Source of the DNA: Enterovibrio gelatinilyticus | GTDB taxonomy: Bacteria; Pseudomonadota; Gammaproteobacteria; Enterobacterales; Vibrionaceae | Direction of reading: 5' to 3' | Length of the DNA stretch: 64,000 nt | NCBI RefSeq assembly: GCF_028683095.1 | Contig: NZ_JAJUBC010000030.1 | Coordinates: 1-64,000 of the forward strand | Part shown: positions 25,990 through 34,153 of the stretch, piece by piece | Layout: each line of letters opens with the position of its first letter | How positions within the stretch are numbered: the stretch's first letter is position 1 | The notes under the pieces: generated by a model | Seen by the model: only the letters and a program-made list of their open reading frames with translations | What the model was told of the DNA's origin: nothing | Databases searched by the model: none | Made by a program: the position numbers and the translations under genes

Positions 25990-27162
25990 ATGAACAATGA
26001 AGCCATCGTTCCATTCAAGATTGATATCCCTGATGAAGATATTGCCGATTTGAAAGTACGTCTAAAACAGACTCGATTTACCGACGAGATTGATGATGCT
26101 GGCTGGGATTACGGTACTAACCTTAGCTACCTTAAGCAGTTAATTCAGTACTGGCTCACTGAGTTTGACTGGCGAACTGAAGAAAAGGCGCTCAATGAAT
26201 TTGATCAATATAAGACAAATATTGATGGGATCGATGTTCATTTTATTCATCAAAGATCAAATTATAAGAATGCAAAAACACTAGTACTGACCCATGGCTG
26301 GCCGGGTTCGTTTATGGAGTTTTCGAAAATCATTGGACCTCTGACCGATCCTGTCCGTTACGGAGGTCAAATTGAAGATGCCTTTAATGTGGTCGTTCCA
26401 TCGCTACCAGGTTTTGGCTTTTCAGACCGCCCAAGTAAACGCGGTTATACACCTGAACGCATGGCGAATATCATTGCATCGCTCATGAACAGACTCGGCT
26501 ATGAACACTATGGTTTGCAGGGCGGGGACTGGGGCAGTACGGTGAGTCGATATATTGCCACTAATCATTCAGAGCACGTTACTGGATTACACCTTAACTT
26601 TTGCGACTCAACCCCACCCGCGAATGTGCAAAATACGGATCCTGTTATTGAAGAGTTAACGCCGCTTGAACTAAAACGTTTAATCGCTAGTCGTGCATTT
26701 GCACATGAAGGGAGGGCATATTTTGAGCAGCTGTCAACAAAACCACAAACGGTAAACTATGCACTTAATGATTCACCAGCAGGCCTAGCTGCTTGGATGA
26801 TTGAAAAATTCCAAAGCTGGAGCGACTCTGATGGCAACCTTGAAAACAGCTTCACTAAAGATGAGCTGCTCACGAACATTTCAATTTATTGGTTTACGCA
26901 AACGGCATCATCTGCATCACGAATCTATTACGAACAACGTCATGCTGAATGCAAACCAAGGCCAAATGTTACCGTACCCACAGCCCGTGCTTTGTTCCCT
27001 TCAGAAATAAAGACGCCACAACGAGAGTGGGTACAAGCAGCGTATAATCTTGTTCGCTGGACCGAAATGCCCCGCGGTGGCCATTTTGCTGCACTCGAAG
27101 AACCTACGCTGCTTGTCGATGACATTCGTGCTTTTTTCCGCGATCTTCCTGAGCATAAATAG
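25990..27162 (+). CDS. Epoxide hydrolase-like alpha/beta hydrolase (EHN domain)
   Basis: Protein of 390 aa. The N-terminal EHN domain (about 8-112) is followed by an alpha/beta-hydrolase fold. The oxyanion motif HGWPGS is at 102-107, the nucleophile Asp180 in LQGGDWGS, and the catalytic His in RGGHFAALEEP near the C terminus. This matches microsomal-type epoxide hydrolases, which open epoxides to diols; bacterial members also act on hormone- or terpene-like substrates. No signal peptide. It is divergent from an AraC regulator that probably controls it. The substrate is unknown. Confidence 0.88.
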   Translation: MNNEAIVPFKIDIPDEDIADLKVRLKQTRFTDEIDDAGWDYGTNLSYLKQLIQYWLTEFDWRTEEKALNEFDQYKTNIDGIDVHFIHQRSNYKNAKTLVLTHGWPGSFMEFSKIIGPLTDPVRYGGQIEDAFNVVVPSLPGFGFSDRPSKRGYTPERMANIIASLMNRLGYEHYGLQGGDWGSTVSRYIATNHSEHVTGLHLNFCDSTPPANVQNTDPVIEELTPLELKRLIASRAFAHEGRAYFEQLSTKPQTVNYALNDSPAGLAAWMIEKFQSWSDSDGNLENSFTKDELLTNISIYWFTQTASSASRIYYEQRHAECKPRPNVTVPTARALFPSEIKTPQREWVQAAYNLVRWTEMPRGGHFAALEEPTLLVDDIRAFFRDLPEHK

Positions 27163-27384
27163 CGAATATACCAACAACACCCATCACACCATAATGTGAT
27201 CTGAATACCCCCCAGCTATGCTGGGGTGACTCGCATAGGTTTGACCGTAGCATCGGTACATGTAACTTCTTTTCTCGCCTACAAGTAAAGAGGTTACAAC
27301 CTATGTGAGCCAATAAGAGCTAGCACTCCCCTCCTGTAGACTCCCAGCAGCCTAAAAAAGATCAAAACTCAAATCCAATACATA

Positions 27385-27418
27385 CAAAAAAAGCCCCGCC
27401 ATTTTCTAACGAGGCTTC
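27385..27418 (-). terminator. Terminator of the tRNA remnant (left copy)
   Basis: Hairpin with core GCCTCG/GCGGGGC, seven T on the minus strand. It is nearly the same as the terminator at 27507-27537, which shows that the block was duplicated. Confidence 0.7.
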
Positions 27419-27424
27419 GTTGTA

Positions 27425-27441
27425 TTGGCGGAGCGGCCGGG
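27425..27441 (-). pseudogene. tRNA-Asp 3'-end remnant
   Basis: TTGGCGGAGCGGCCGGG differs from the 3' end of tRNA-Asp at 27544-27560 by one base. Beyond it similarity decays, so only the acceptor and part of the T arm survive. The flanking terminator is duplicated as well. Confidence 0.65.
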
Positions 27442-27506
27442 CTGGCGCACCAGCGGGACTCAAGCCGAAGGCTAGTGAGAGTCCGAAACACAAATCCAAT
27501 AAATAC

Positions 27507-27537
27507 AAAAAAGCCCCGCTATTTCTAGCGAGGCTTC
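27507..27537 (-). terminator. Terminator of the tRNA-Ser/tRNA-Asp transcript
   Basis: Hairpin GCCTCGCTA/TAGCGGGGC with a GAAA loop and six T on the minus strand, eight bases after tRNA-Asp. Confidence 0.85.
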
Positions 27538-27544
27538 GTTGTGT

Positions 27545-27621
27545 TGGCGGAGCGGACGGGACTCGAACCCGCGACCCCCGGCGTGACAGGCCGGTATTCT
27601 AACCAACTGAACTACCGCTCC
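27545..27621 (-). tRNA. tRNA-Asp (anticodon GTC)
   Basis: A 77-nt cloverleaf with encoded CCA on the minus strand, starting GGAGCGGTAGTTCAGTTGG. The anticodon loop CTGTCAC contains GTC between CCGGC and GCCGG arms. It lies 43 bp downstream of tRNA-Ser copy 2 in the same transcript. Confidence 0.95.
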
Positions 27622-27664
27622 AATTCTGTATGAAATCCGGTTTTTCAACCCAACTTCTAGAATG

Positions 27665-27755
27665 TGGCGGAGAGATAGGGATTTGAACCCTAGGTGGGCT
27701 ATAAACCCACGCCGGTTTTCAAGACCGGTGCTTTAAACCACTCAGCCATCTCTCC
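27665..27755 (-). tRNA. tRNA-Ser (anticodon TGA), copy 2
   Basis: Identical over 91 nt to the copy at 20434-20524, plus seven flanking bases (GTTGTTG). It heads a two-gene transcript with tRNA-Asp. Its promoter differs in sequence from that of copy 1, so only the tRNA body is shared. Confidence 0.95.
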
Positions 27756-27768
27756 GTTGTTGCCGCGA

Positions 27769-27797
27769 ATATTACTGTCCTATTGGGGGCGTGTAAA
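27769..27797 (-). promoter_or_regulatory. Sigma70 promoter of the tRNA-Ser/tRNA-Asp unit
   Basis: Minus strand: -35 TTTACA (27792-27797), 17-bp spacer, -10 TAATAT (27769-27774), GC-rich discriminator (CGCGG). Confidence 0.75.
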
Positions 27798-27988
27798 CCC
27801 CTTTTCTACTCCAAACAAACCAAACGCTCAAAAAGCCAGCAAACCTCGGTTTTTTATCACTATATGTGTCAAAAAGATAACATCTTTGAACACTCCATTC
27901 AGAATTTTCACCTTTCTGAAATATCTTTACATCGCTCCCCTTCCGTCCGCTACAATATTGGCCTCGACCATGATCCAAGAGTATTCAG

Positions 27989-29458
27989 ATGCGACGCTAC
28001 GTGATTGCCCTTTTACTTTCGCTTTTTACCCTTTCAACGTCATTTGCCCAAGAAACGACAGAAAACATCAAGGGAGCTGCTTGCTTAGTTTCCGATGACC
28101 AAGGGCGAGTGCTTGTCACCCACGATATTCTTAACAACCGTATTTCAATTCCTGGTGGCTATGTCGACAGCGATAACCCTGCCGATGCCGCCATTCGTGA
28201 AACATTGGAAGAAACCGGTATTCCTGTGATTGCCGTTGGCGAATTGACACGTATGGGCAACGCTATCTTGTTTGATTGCCAAGCAACGTCGTCAATCCCT
28301 GTGGCTAATACCCAATATAACAAGGCTGCCGTCGCCGCATGGGAAGCCGAACACTTTGGTCGAGAAGTGCGAGCGGTATACATGATGAAGCCCAATCAGG
28401 AGATGCTTGATAACGCACGCTTCCCTGAGCAAGTAAAACTGTTTCCTACACTGCTTGAATCAGCCACATCGAGCCCGATTGAATCATTGGATGATTTCAG
28501 CGCCCTCGCCTCGCCGTTTACGGTGTGGAATGCTGGGCTGAACCGAGGCTTCCAACAGGCGGTTCTCGCGCTGCCGGCTCCAACTGCCACTGTGCTGATT
28601 AAATTGCTGGACAATTCATCTGCATTGGGCAGCGGTGTGCTGTTCTTTTTACTGATCCCATTGGCAATGGCCACGGGCGGAATAAAACGCGCCGCTGAGG
28701 TTTTGTTTGTCACCATCGTCGCAACTGTCATTGTCACCTTCGGCAAGCTCTACTTTGGTGTCCCGCGTCCGTTCTATGTTTTTCCTGATTTACAGTTAAG
28801 CGGCGCATCGGGTTTTGCATTTCCAAGCGGACATACTGCCACCGCCTTTGCTGTTTGGGGATTAGTGTACTCATGGATTAAACAATCGGGTCGTCGCGCT
28901 ACTCTGGCTATCTGGCTGGTTCCCGCCACGCTTGTTGCACTCAGTCGCGTGTATCTCGGCGTTCACTATGTGACGGACGTAATAGCAGGCGCGGTTGTCG
29001 GCGTGCTAGTGATATTGTTAGCGCAACCGCTTTCACAACGCATGCTTTCCAGCCGACTCTGGTTAACCATGGGTGCGCTGTGCGTTCCTTTTGCATTAAC
29101 CCAAATACAGCCCCTGTTCCTTTATTGCACTGCATTTTCATTTGCCTTCGCGGCTGTGTCCTATTTGTCTAAATATCCACCTGAACAAAGTTCAGTACCG
29201 ATGAGAGCAAAAGGCTTTGTGGTTAGCTTTACTGGCGTTGCTCTATTGGCGGCTGCACTGTATGTGGTGTCTCAGGTCTCTCGCTCAAGCATTGAGATAT
29301 TGCTGTCAAACACCCTGGGCATGGTAATACTCGCCATTTGGCTGGGTTGGGGAACGCTGAAGTGGGGTTCAAAGGCGAGGTCTACGAAAGCAGAGTCTTC
29401 GAAAGCAGAGTGCTCGAAAGCTGGGTTTTCTAAAGCTAAGTCTTCAAAAACGCGATAA
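27989..29458 (+). CDS. Secreted NUDIX hydrolase fused to PAP2 phosphatase
   Basis: Protein of 489 aa with two enzyme domains. A signal peptide (1-20, ending TSFAQ) leads into a NUDIX domain (about 28-150) whose box ends RETLEETGI; the upstream Glu of the box is Asp. Membrane helices then enclose a PAP2 domain with all three phosphatase motifs: KLYFGVPRP, PSGHTATA and SRVYLGVHYVTD. PAP2 enzymes remove phosphate from lipid pyrophosphates or nucleotide-like substrates at the periplasmic face, so the NUDIX half probably works in the periplasm. The tail (29369-29455) is a run of SKAxx-like pentapeptides. Substrates of both halves are unknown. Confidence 0.85.
   Translation: MRRYVIALLLSLFTLSTSFAQETTENIKGAACLVSDDQGRVLVTHDILNNRISIPGGYVDSDNPADAAIRETLEETGIPVIAVGELTRMGNAILFDCQATSSIPVANTQYNKAAVAAWEAEHFGREVRAVYMMKPNQEMLDNARFPEQVKLFPTLLESATSSPIESLDDFSALASPFTVWNAGLNRGFQQAVLALPAPTATVLIKLLDNSSALGSGVLFFLLIPLAMATGGIKRAAEVLFVTIVATVIVTFGKLYFGVPRPFYVFPDLQLSGASGFAFPSGHTATAFAVWGLVYSWIKQSGRRATLAIWLVPATLVALSRVYLGVHYVTDVIAGAVVGVLVILLAQPLSQRMLSSRLWLTMGALCVPFALTQIQPLFLYCTAFSFAFAAVSYLSKYPPEQSSVPMRAKGFVVSFTGVALLAAALYVVSQVSRSSIEILLSNTLGMVILAIWLGWGTLKWGSKARSTKAESSKAECSKAGFSKAKSSKTR
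29369..29455 (+). repeat. 15-bp tandem repeat coding a Ser-Lys-Ala tail
   Basis: About five imperfect 15-bp units with core CGAAAGCAGAGTC encode repeating SKAxx pentapeptides at the C terminus of the NUDIX-PAP2 protein. The tail is basic and probably disordered. Its copy number could vary by slippage. Confidence 0.75.
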
Positions 29459-29505
29459 CAAGCGGTATGAGCAATATCAAAAGCTTCCGATAATAGACAA
29501 AAAAA

Positions 29506-29523
29506 GAGCGCCTTTTGGCGCTC
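29506..29523 (-). terminator. Terminator of the DAACS symporter gene
   Basis: GAGCGCC/GGCGCTC stem with a 4-base loop; on the minus strand seven T follow. It lies between convergent genes and may act both ways. Confidence 0.85.
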
Positions 29524-29544
29524 CTTTCTCAACATGCGTTCGAA

Positions 29545-30894
29545 CTAGTCTTTGGCGGCATCCGCCAACTCTTTCTCTGCATCATGGTCAATTTCAACAT
29601 CCAAAATTGCACCCGCGTTTGGATCATTGAAGACTGACTCGTCAAGCTTACCTTCGCTTTTCGCAACGATACAGCTAACAGTCGCATCACCGGTTACGTT
29701 AACCGCGGTACGAACCATATCAAGCAGACGGTCAACACCCAAGATCAGGCCAATGCCTTCTAGTGGAAGACCAACCTGCGCGAATACCATCGACAGCATG
29801 ATCAAGCCTACGCCAGGAACACCCGCCGTACCGATAGAGGCTAATACTGCCATCACGATAACTGTCAGGTAGCCACCAATGCCAAGGTCAACGCCATAAA
29901 TGTTCGCAATGAACACCGTGGCAACACCTTGCATGATTGCCGTACCATCCATGTTAATGGTGGCACCGAAAGGTACGGTGAATGAACCCACAGAGTTCTT
30001 CACGCCTAAACGCTCAGTCACTGTACGTAATGTTACTGGGATTGTTGCATTCGAGCTTGCAGTACTGAATGCGAACACTTGCATGCTGCGTACTTTTTTC
30101 ATGAAGGTCGCAATGTTCAAGCCAGTAAAGACTTTCAGGAACGTTGGCAACACAACAAAGAGGTGAAGTAGAAGCACACCGATCAACACCACAACGTAAC
30201 CAATCAGCTCAGCAAACAATGCCAAACCTAGGCTTGCCATGGCTTTTGCAATCAAGCAGAACACTGCATAAGGTGCGATTTCCATGATGACGGTAACCAT
30301 CTTCATCATCACTTCGTTTAGCACTTCAATGAGCTCAACGACTTTCTTCGCAGGCTTGCCGACCATCAAGATACATACACCCATCAAGATAGCGAAGAAG
30401 ATGATTTGCAGCATTTCACCTTCAGATAGCGCACTGACTGGGTTGTTTGGAATGATATCGATTAAAACTTGAGATAGCGGTGGCGCGTCTTTTCCTGTGA
30501 AAGCCACATCCGCAACCATGTTCATGCCAGCACCAATACCACTTAATGAAGACACGGTAATTGCAATCGCAATCGCAATCGCTGTCGTCATTAGATACAG
30601 GAGGAAGGACTTACTACCCACACGTCCCAGCATTTTGATATCGCCAATCCCGCACACACCACATATGAGTGAGAAGAGGACAAGCGGCACTACCATCATT
30701 TTTAACGCGTTCACAAACATCTTGCCCACGACGTGGAACAGACCATTTGTAATGTAGGTATCGACGAATCCACCCGCTGGATTCAAGCCGAAAATATTGA
30801 TTGCCAATCCAAGAATAATACCGGCGACTAAGCCGATAACAACCTTGGCAGTCAGGCTCATCTTGCCATCACTGTTCGTTGTTGTGTTTACCAT
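29545..30894 (-). CDS. Dicarboxylate/amino acid:cation symporter (DAACS family)
   Basis: Inner-membrane sodium- or proton-coupled carrier of 449 aa in the GltP/GltT/DctA/SstT family. The re-entrant loop motif FSTASSNATIPVTLRTVTE is present, where most members read SSxTLP. The substrate- and sodium-site motif GATINMDGTAIMQG is intact. A charged C-terminal tail of about 30 residues follows the last helix. Likely substrates are glutamate, aspartate, C4-dicarboxylates or serine; sequence alone does not decide. It is monocistronic, with a clear terminator. Confidence 0.88.
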   Translation of the reverse strand: MVNTTTNSDGKMSLTAKVVIGLVAGIILGLAINIFGLNPAGGFVDTYITNGLFHVVGKMFVNALKMMVVPLVLFSLICGVCGIGDIKMLGRVGSKSFLLYLMTTAIAIAIAITVSSLSGIGAGMNMVADVAFTGKDAPPLSQVLIDIIPNNPVSALSEGEMLQIIFFAILMGVCILMVGKPAKKVVELIEVLNEVMMKMVTVIMEIAPYAVFCLIAKAMASLGLALFAELIGYVVVLIGVLLLHLFVVLPTFLKVFTGLNIATFMKKVRSMQVFAFSTASSNATIPVTLRTVTERLGVKNSVGSFTVPFGATINMDGTAIMQGVATVFIANIYGVDLGIGGYLTVIVMAVLASIGTAGVPGVGLIMLSMVFAQVGLPLEGIGLILGVDRLLDMVRTAVNVTGDATVSCIVAKSEGKLDESVFNDPNAGAILDVEIDHDAEKELADAAKD

Positions 30895-31326
30895 ATTGCC
30901 TCCATGACTAGGTCTATTATCCAGTCATGAAAACCCTTTCTTTTTCTGTTCTCTCATGGCGATCAGTGCAAACTGACGGGCTGACCTTTGAATAATTAGT
31001 CACTATGGAGTGATATTCCATTCACAACACAATATAAAAGTGAGATCAGCTTAAAATTAACCAAATGGAGACGTAAATATCTGGGGTCTTCATAACGGGC
31101 AATAGATATATCCTGAAAAGGAAATTCACACTGTCTCATTAGTGAGTCGACACGGACATTTTGTTAATATAACGTTAAATCCATATCCTAAGGCGGCATA
31201 GCCCACACGAATGTTTCGCCATTTCAGCGATACTCATGCGATGAAAAAGGATCACTGTCACTGAACCGAGATGATGACAGCATCTTGCGGTACAATGGCG
31301 CCATCAACCAAAAACTCGTCGTGACC
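30895..31326. other. Gene-free stretch upstream of the symporter and Cys-rich genes
   Basis: This 432-bp divergent region must hold both promoters. I see no clear palindrome, riboswitch-like fold or small coding frame in it. Confidence 0.45.
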
Positions 31327-31725
31327 ATGAGCCATTGTCCCGAGTGCGGAGACGCACTAACTTGTACCGCTGAATCCGGAAACTGTTGGTGTATGCAGTT
31401 CCCGAATGTCCTTCCAGTCAACGATAAGGCGAATCTGGCTTGCCTTTGCCAAACCTGCTTAGCAAAGAAAGTGAACGCCCAACTCAGCGAGATCTATCAA
31501 ACCTACACCGCCAACGAACTCATTCGCCTTGCTAAACCTTATGCAGCAAATACTCAGCTTGTAGACGGGTTGGATTACACAATGGAAAACGGCTTTATGG
31601 TGTTTTCCGCGTGGTATCACTTAAAACGTGGCACTTGCTGCGGAAACGGTTGTCGGCATTGCCCGTTTGGTAAATCGCCAGATTCCTTGGTTGACCAAGA
31701 AGATCCTTTTAACAACGTGGGCTAA
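31327..31725 (+). CDS. Cysteine-rich CWC / DUF5522-type protein
   Basis: About 132 aa. The N-terminal half has a cysteine-rich CWC-like zinc-finger pattern (CPECGDAL, then CWCMQFP, CLCQTCLAKK). The C-terminal half ends in a DUF5522-type motif (CCGNGCRHCPFG). Both parts occur together in many gammaproteobacteria and probably bind zinc or an Fe-S centre; the role is unknown. An in-frame ATG lies upstream at 31285, but MSHCPECG is the better start because the conserved part begins there. Confidence 0.78.
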   Translation: MSHCPECGDALTCTAESGNCWCMQFPNVLPVNDKANLACLCQTCLAKKVNAQLSEIYQTYTANELIRLAKPYAANTQLVDGLDYTMENGFMVFSAWYHLKRGTCCGNGCRHCPFGKSPDSLVDQEDPFNNVG

Positions 31726-31806
31726 GTCACTGACGCAAAGTCATTCTTCAACGACAATTCGCGCCCTCTGTTTTACTGACCCAAAAACAACATCGAAACA
31801 ATAACC

Positions 31807-32109
31807 ATGAAAATAGTCGCCGTTACCGCTTGCCCAACAGGCATTGCCCACACTTATATGGCTGCTGCTGAGTTGAAAAAGGCAGCGCTGCAATCGGGCA
31901 TAAACATCAACGTTGAAACACAAGGTGCAATGGGTATTGAAAACCCTTTGAGTATCCAAGACATCGCGCGCGCAGATGTGGTGCTTATTGCCTCTGACAT
32001 TGAGATAGAAGATCGCGCTCGCTTCTCTGGCAGCAAGATACACTGCGTGACGATTGAAGAAGTGCTGACTGACCCACAATCCGTATTGGCCCGCTGCAAA
32101 GGGTTATGA
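31807..32109 (+). CDS. Stand-alone PTS fructose-type EIIB
   Basis: Phosphocarrier of 100 aa that consists of one fructose-family IIB domain. The phosphorylated Cys9 lies in VTACPTGIAHTYMAAAELKK. It is joined to the following HPr/EIIA gene by an ATGA overlap. No separate EIIC partner is encoded beside it; the only permease nearby, at 34154, already has its own IIA and IIB. A regulatory role, or exchange of phosphate with that permease, is therefore possible. Confidence 0.88.
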   Translation: MKIVAVTACPTGIAHTYMAAAELKKAALQSGININVETQGAMGIENPLSIQDIARADVVLIASDIEIEDRARFSGSKIHCVTIEEVLTDPQSVLARCKGL

Positions 32110-32891
32110 TCACGCGACGGATCACCTTCTTTATTGGTAAAGAAGGGCTACCAGCATGGAGGCTGAACCGTTTAAAGACCTTGGCGGGACATTTCCGTTC
32201 GGTCACTATTTTTGTGAATTTGTCACAGCGTAAATCTGCCAACGCAGAACAACCCATGCACATTCTCAGCCTAAGTGCTTTGCCGAACGATCTGTGTCAA
32301 CTTCAGATAGAAGGCAACGATGCAGAACTTGCATCAATGGTGCTCACGGCTTTTGTTGAAGAAAACGCTGTGCTGATTTCTGGCGGAAAGTCTTCTGCTC
32401 CTATCGTACCGTCAGAATACGAAACCTTGCCCTTTCATTGCATGATTCACCGAGTGCCAAATGCCGCTCTCGATAAACACGGACTCTTGGCACACTTTGC
32501 TTTGCTCGTGGCGGAAGATGAATGCAAGCACGGTAATCTGGTTGATCAAGAAACCTTGTTTGATGCCTTGTACAAACGCGAAGCTGTGTCTTCAACAGGA
32601 ATGGGGAATGGCATTGCTCTCCCTCACGTAATGCTGAACAGCATTAAGAATGCGCATTTAATGATTGCCACCACCAGCTCTTCGCTTGATTGGGCGTCTC
32701 AACGTGGCGATGTAACCTGTGTGATTGGGTTGATGTTACCAACGCCTCCAATACGTGAACACTTGGTTGCTTTCTCTGGTTTCTCTCAACAGCTGATTGA
32801 AGAGGAATTTTGCGGCTACCTAACCCAAAACAAACAATCAGATGTGCTTGAACTCATTATTTTAAACGCACTCAATGTGCCGTTTCGCTGA
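32106..32891 (+). CDS. PTS fructose-type EIIA with degenerate HPr-like domain
   Basis: Protein of 261 aa. The C-terminal half (about 120-258) is a fructose/nitrogen-type EIIA domain with phospho-acceptor His174 in GNGIALPHVMLN. The N-terminal 85 residues read like an HPr domain, but the active-site segment is EGLPAWRL where HPr has GLHTRPA; Pro16 stands in place of the phosphorylatable His15. The HPr half thus cannot accept phosphate in the normal way and may be structural or regulatory. Translationally coupled to the EIIB gene. Its 3' end overlaps the convergent AraC gene by 20 bp. Confidence 0.78.
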   Translation: MITRRITFFIGKEGLPAWRLNRLKTLAGHFRSVTIFVNLSQRKSANAEQPMHILSLSALPNDLCQLQIEGNDAELASMVLTAFVEENAVLISGGKSSAPIVPSEYETLPFHCMIHRVPNAALDKHGLLAHFALLVAEDECKHGNLVDQETLFDALYKREAVSSTGMGNGIALPHVMLNSIKNAHLMIATTSSSLDWASQRGDVTCVIGLMLPTPPIREHLVAFSGFSQQLIEEEFCGYLTQNKQSDVLELIILNALNVPFR

Positions 32892-33753
32892 ACGCTTTAT
32901 TTGCTCCTCGATACTCAGATGGCGTCATGCCAGTTTTGGATTTGAATACGCGATAAAAATAGTTCACATCCTGAAAACCACAGCGTGTCGCCACTTCATT
33001 CAAACGAAAGTCATAGCGTTTAAGCATGAACTTAGCGCGATCAATCCTCACCCACGTAATGTAATCTGCCATTCGCATGTGGCCTTGTTGGCGAAACAGG
33101 CGTGACAAGTGGTTGGGGGTCATGGTGAAGCGCTGAGCGATAGATTCACGTGTGATTTGGCGGTGAAAGTTTTCTTGTATATATATACAAATGCCTTGGT
33201 AGAGATCTTCCACACGATTACGTGTTCCCGCCACAGGCGACGCGAGCATTTGCTGGCAATAGCTTAGCAGCGCATGCAACAAGTGTTCATCCATGGGTTT
33301 TCTAACGGGCTCGGTCGCCAATGTATTCAACGCGCTAAGAATATGATCAAGCGCGTGACCCGTCCGAGTCTGAATACTGAATTTCTGAACATCATAAAAG
33401 CTAGGTTGATTTTTGGCTTTACTCACCAAGCTAAACCCAAGCTGCCGCTTACCAAATAGCAAACTCAGCACCGAGCAATCTGTATCCCAGTTTGGTTGAT
33501 TCCAGCTATTCGGTGGCACAAACAATGCGTCGCCCGCCAGCAACTTCACTTCACTGATGGTTTTATCTGGGTTTTCGAGCTGATTCGGGTATTCCCCACT
33601 GATCACCAACTCCAAACGTGGAAAGTTCACCTGATAGCTAAATGGCGGCGGTGTGACTTGATCACTCGCAAACCAGATACGGTTGAAGTTCTCACGCTCT
33701 GCCAGCAAATTCTCCAATAACAGTTGAAAAACCTGACTCATCAATATCCTCAA
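32872..33753 (-). CDS. AraC-family regulator of the mannose/fructose-type PTS locus
   Basis: Regulator of 293 aa with an N-terminal cupin-like domain (about 10-165) and C-terminal AraC helix-turn-helix pair (about 185-285), including ESIAQRFTMTPNHLSRLFRQQGHM and the second helix region VATRCGFQDVNYFYRVFKSKTGMTPSEYR. It is divergent from the EIIABC gene across 400 bp and convergent with the EIIA gene. Its position resembles VC1825 beside the VC1826-VC1827 genes of V. cholerae, as I recall that region. It probably activates the permease-manA pair. Confidence 0.85.
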   Translation of the reverse strand: MRILMSQVFQLLLENLLAERENFNRIWFASDQVTPPPFSYQVNFPRLELVISGEYPNQLENPDKTISEVKLLAGDALFVPPNSWNQPNWDTDCSVLSLLFGKRQLGFSLVSKAKNQPSFYDVQKFSIQTRTGHALDHILSALNTLATEPVRKPMDEHLLHALLSYCQQMLASPVAGTRNRVEDLYQGICIYIQENFHRQITRESIAQRFTMTPNHLSRLFRQQGHMRMADYITWVRIDRAKFMLKRYDFRLNEVATRCGFQDVNYFYRVFKSKTGMTPSEYRGANKAFSETAH

Positions 33754-34153
33754 ATTCCCATGCCATTAACGGGGCGATTATGCGACCTCCCCTCCCGCAC
33801 CACTAACCATTCTCTGAGATATCACTCAATAGCGTGAACTGGCTCAACAAAATGCTCGACCTCACCACAAAACCTAGTTACTTATTTCTAGCCACATCCA
33901 TTAGCCATCATCTTTTAAAATCTTACCTTCAGACCCAAAATTATCATAAACATCTGTTATATAGATAATTTTACATTCCAATAACGAAATCTGACTATCT
34001 ACATTTAATGGGATTATGATCACAGCAGGAATTCAGTGTTACAAATATCCAGCAAAAGCCTTTTCTCTGCTCTTTCTGGTTTGGGGTAATACATCGAAAA
34101 TAGTCACATCGGCTAACGCCATCAATAAGAACAATTTATCTAGGGGTGACTTC
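33754..34153. other. Divergent control region of the AraC and EIIABC genes
   Basis: No gene. The region is AT-rich near 33930-33970 and probably holds the promoters. An open frame continues from 34016 into the EIIABC gene, but the start at 34154 with AGGGG before it is much better. No clean operator is visible. Confidence 0.5.

Larger units (their letters stand above)
27163..27544. other. Gene-free stretch with tandem terminators and a tRNA remnant
   Basis: The first 220 bp show nothing I can name. From 27370 on there are two copies of a 70-bp block: a terminator hairpin followed by a tRNA 3' end. The right copy belongs to tRNA-Asp; the left one (27370-27441) is a remnant. The stretch 27440-27490 between them, rich in GC and with short inverted repeats, is probably decayed tRNA sequence. 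Confidence 0.6.

Noticed and set aside
20525-27664. Genomic island inserted by a tRNA-Ser integrase
   Set aside because: No integrase, excisionase or phage gene is present; both tRNA copies are whole and have separate promoters. I report the bracketing only as an observation.
27694-28098. 134-codon frame across tRNA-Ser and the start of the NUDIX-PAP2 gene
   Set aside because: It runs through a tRNA gene and promoter and in another frame of a well-supported gene.
34016-34153. 46-residue N-terminal extension of the EIIABC permease
   Set aside because: The IIA domain begins at 34154 with a strong AGGGG before it; the extension has no family match.
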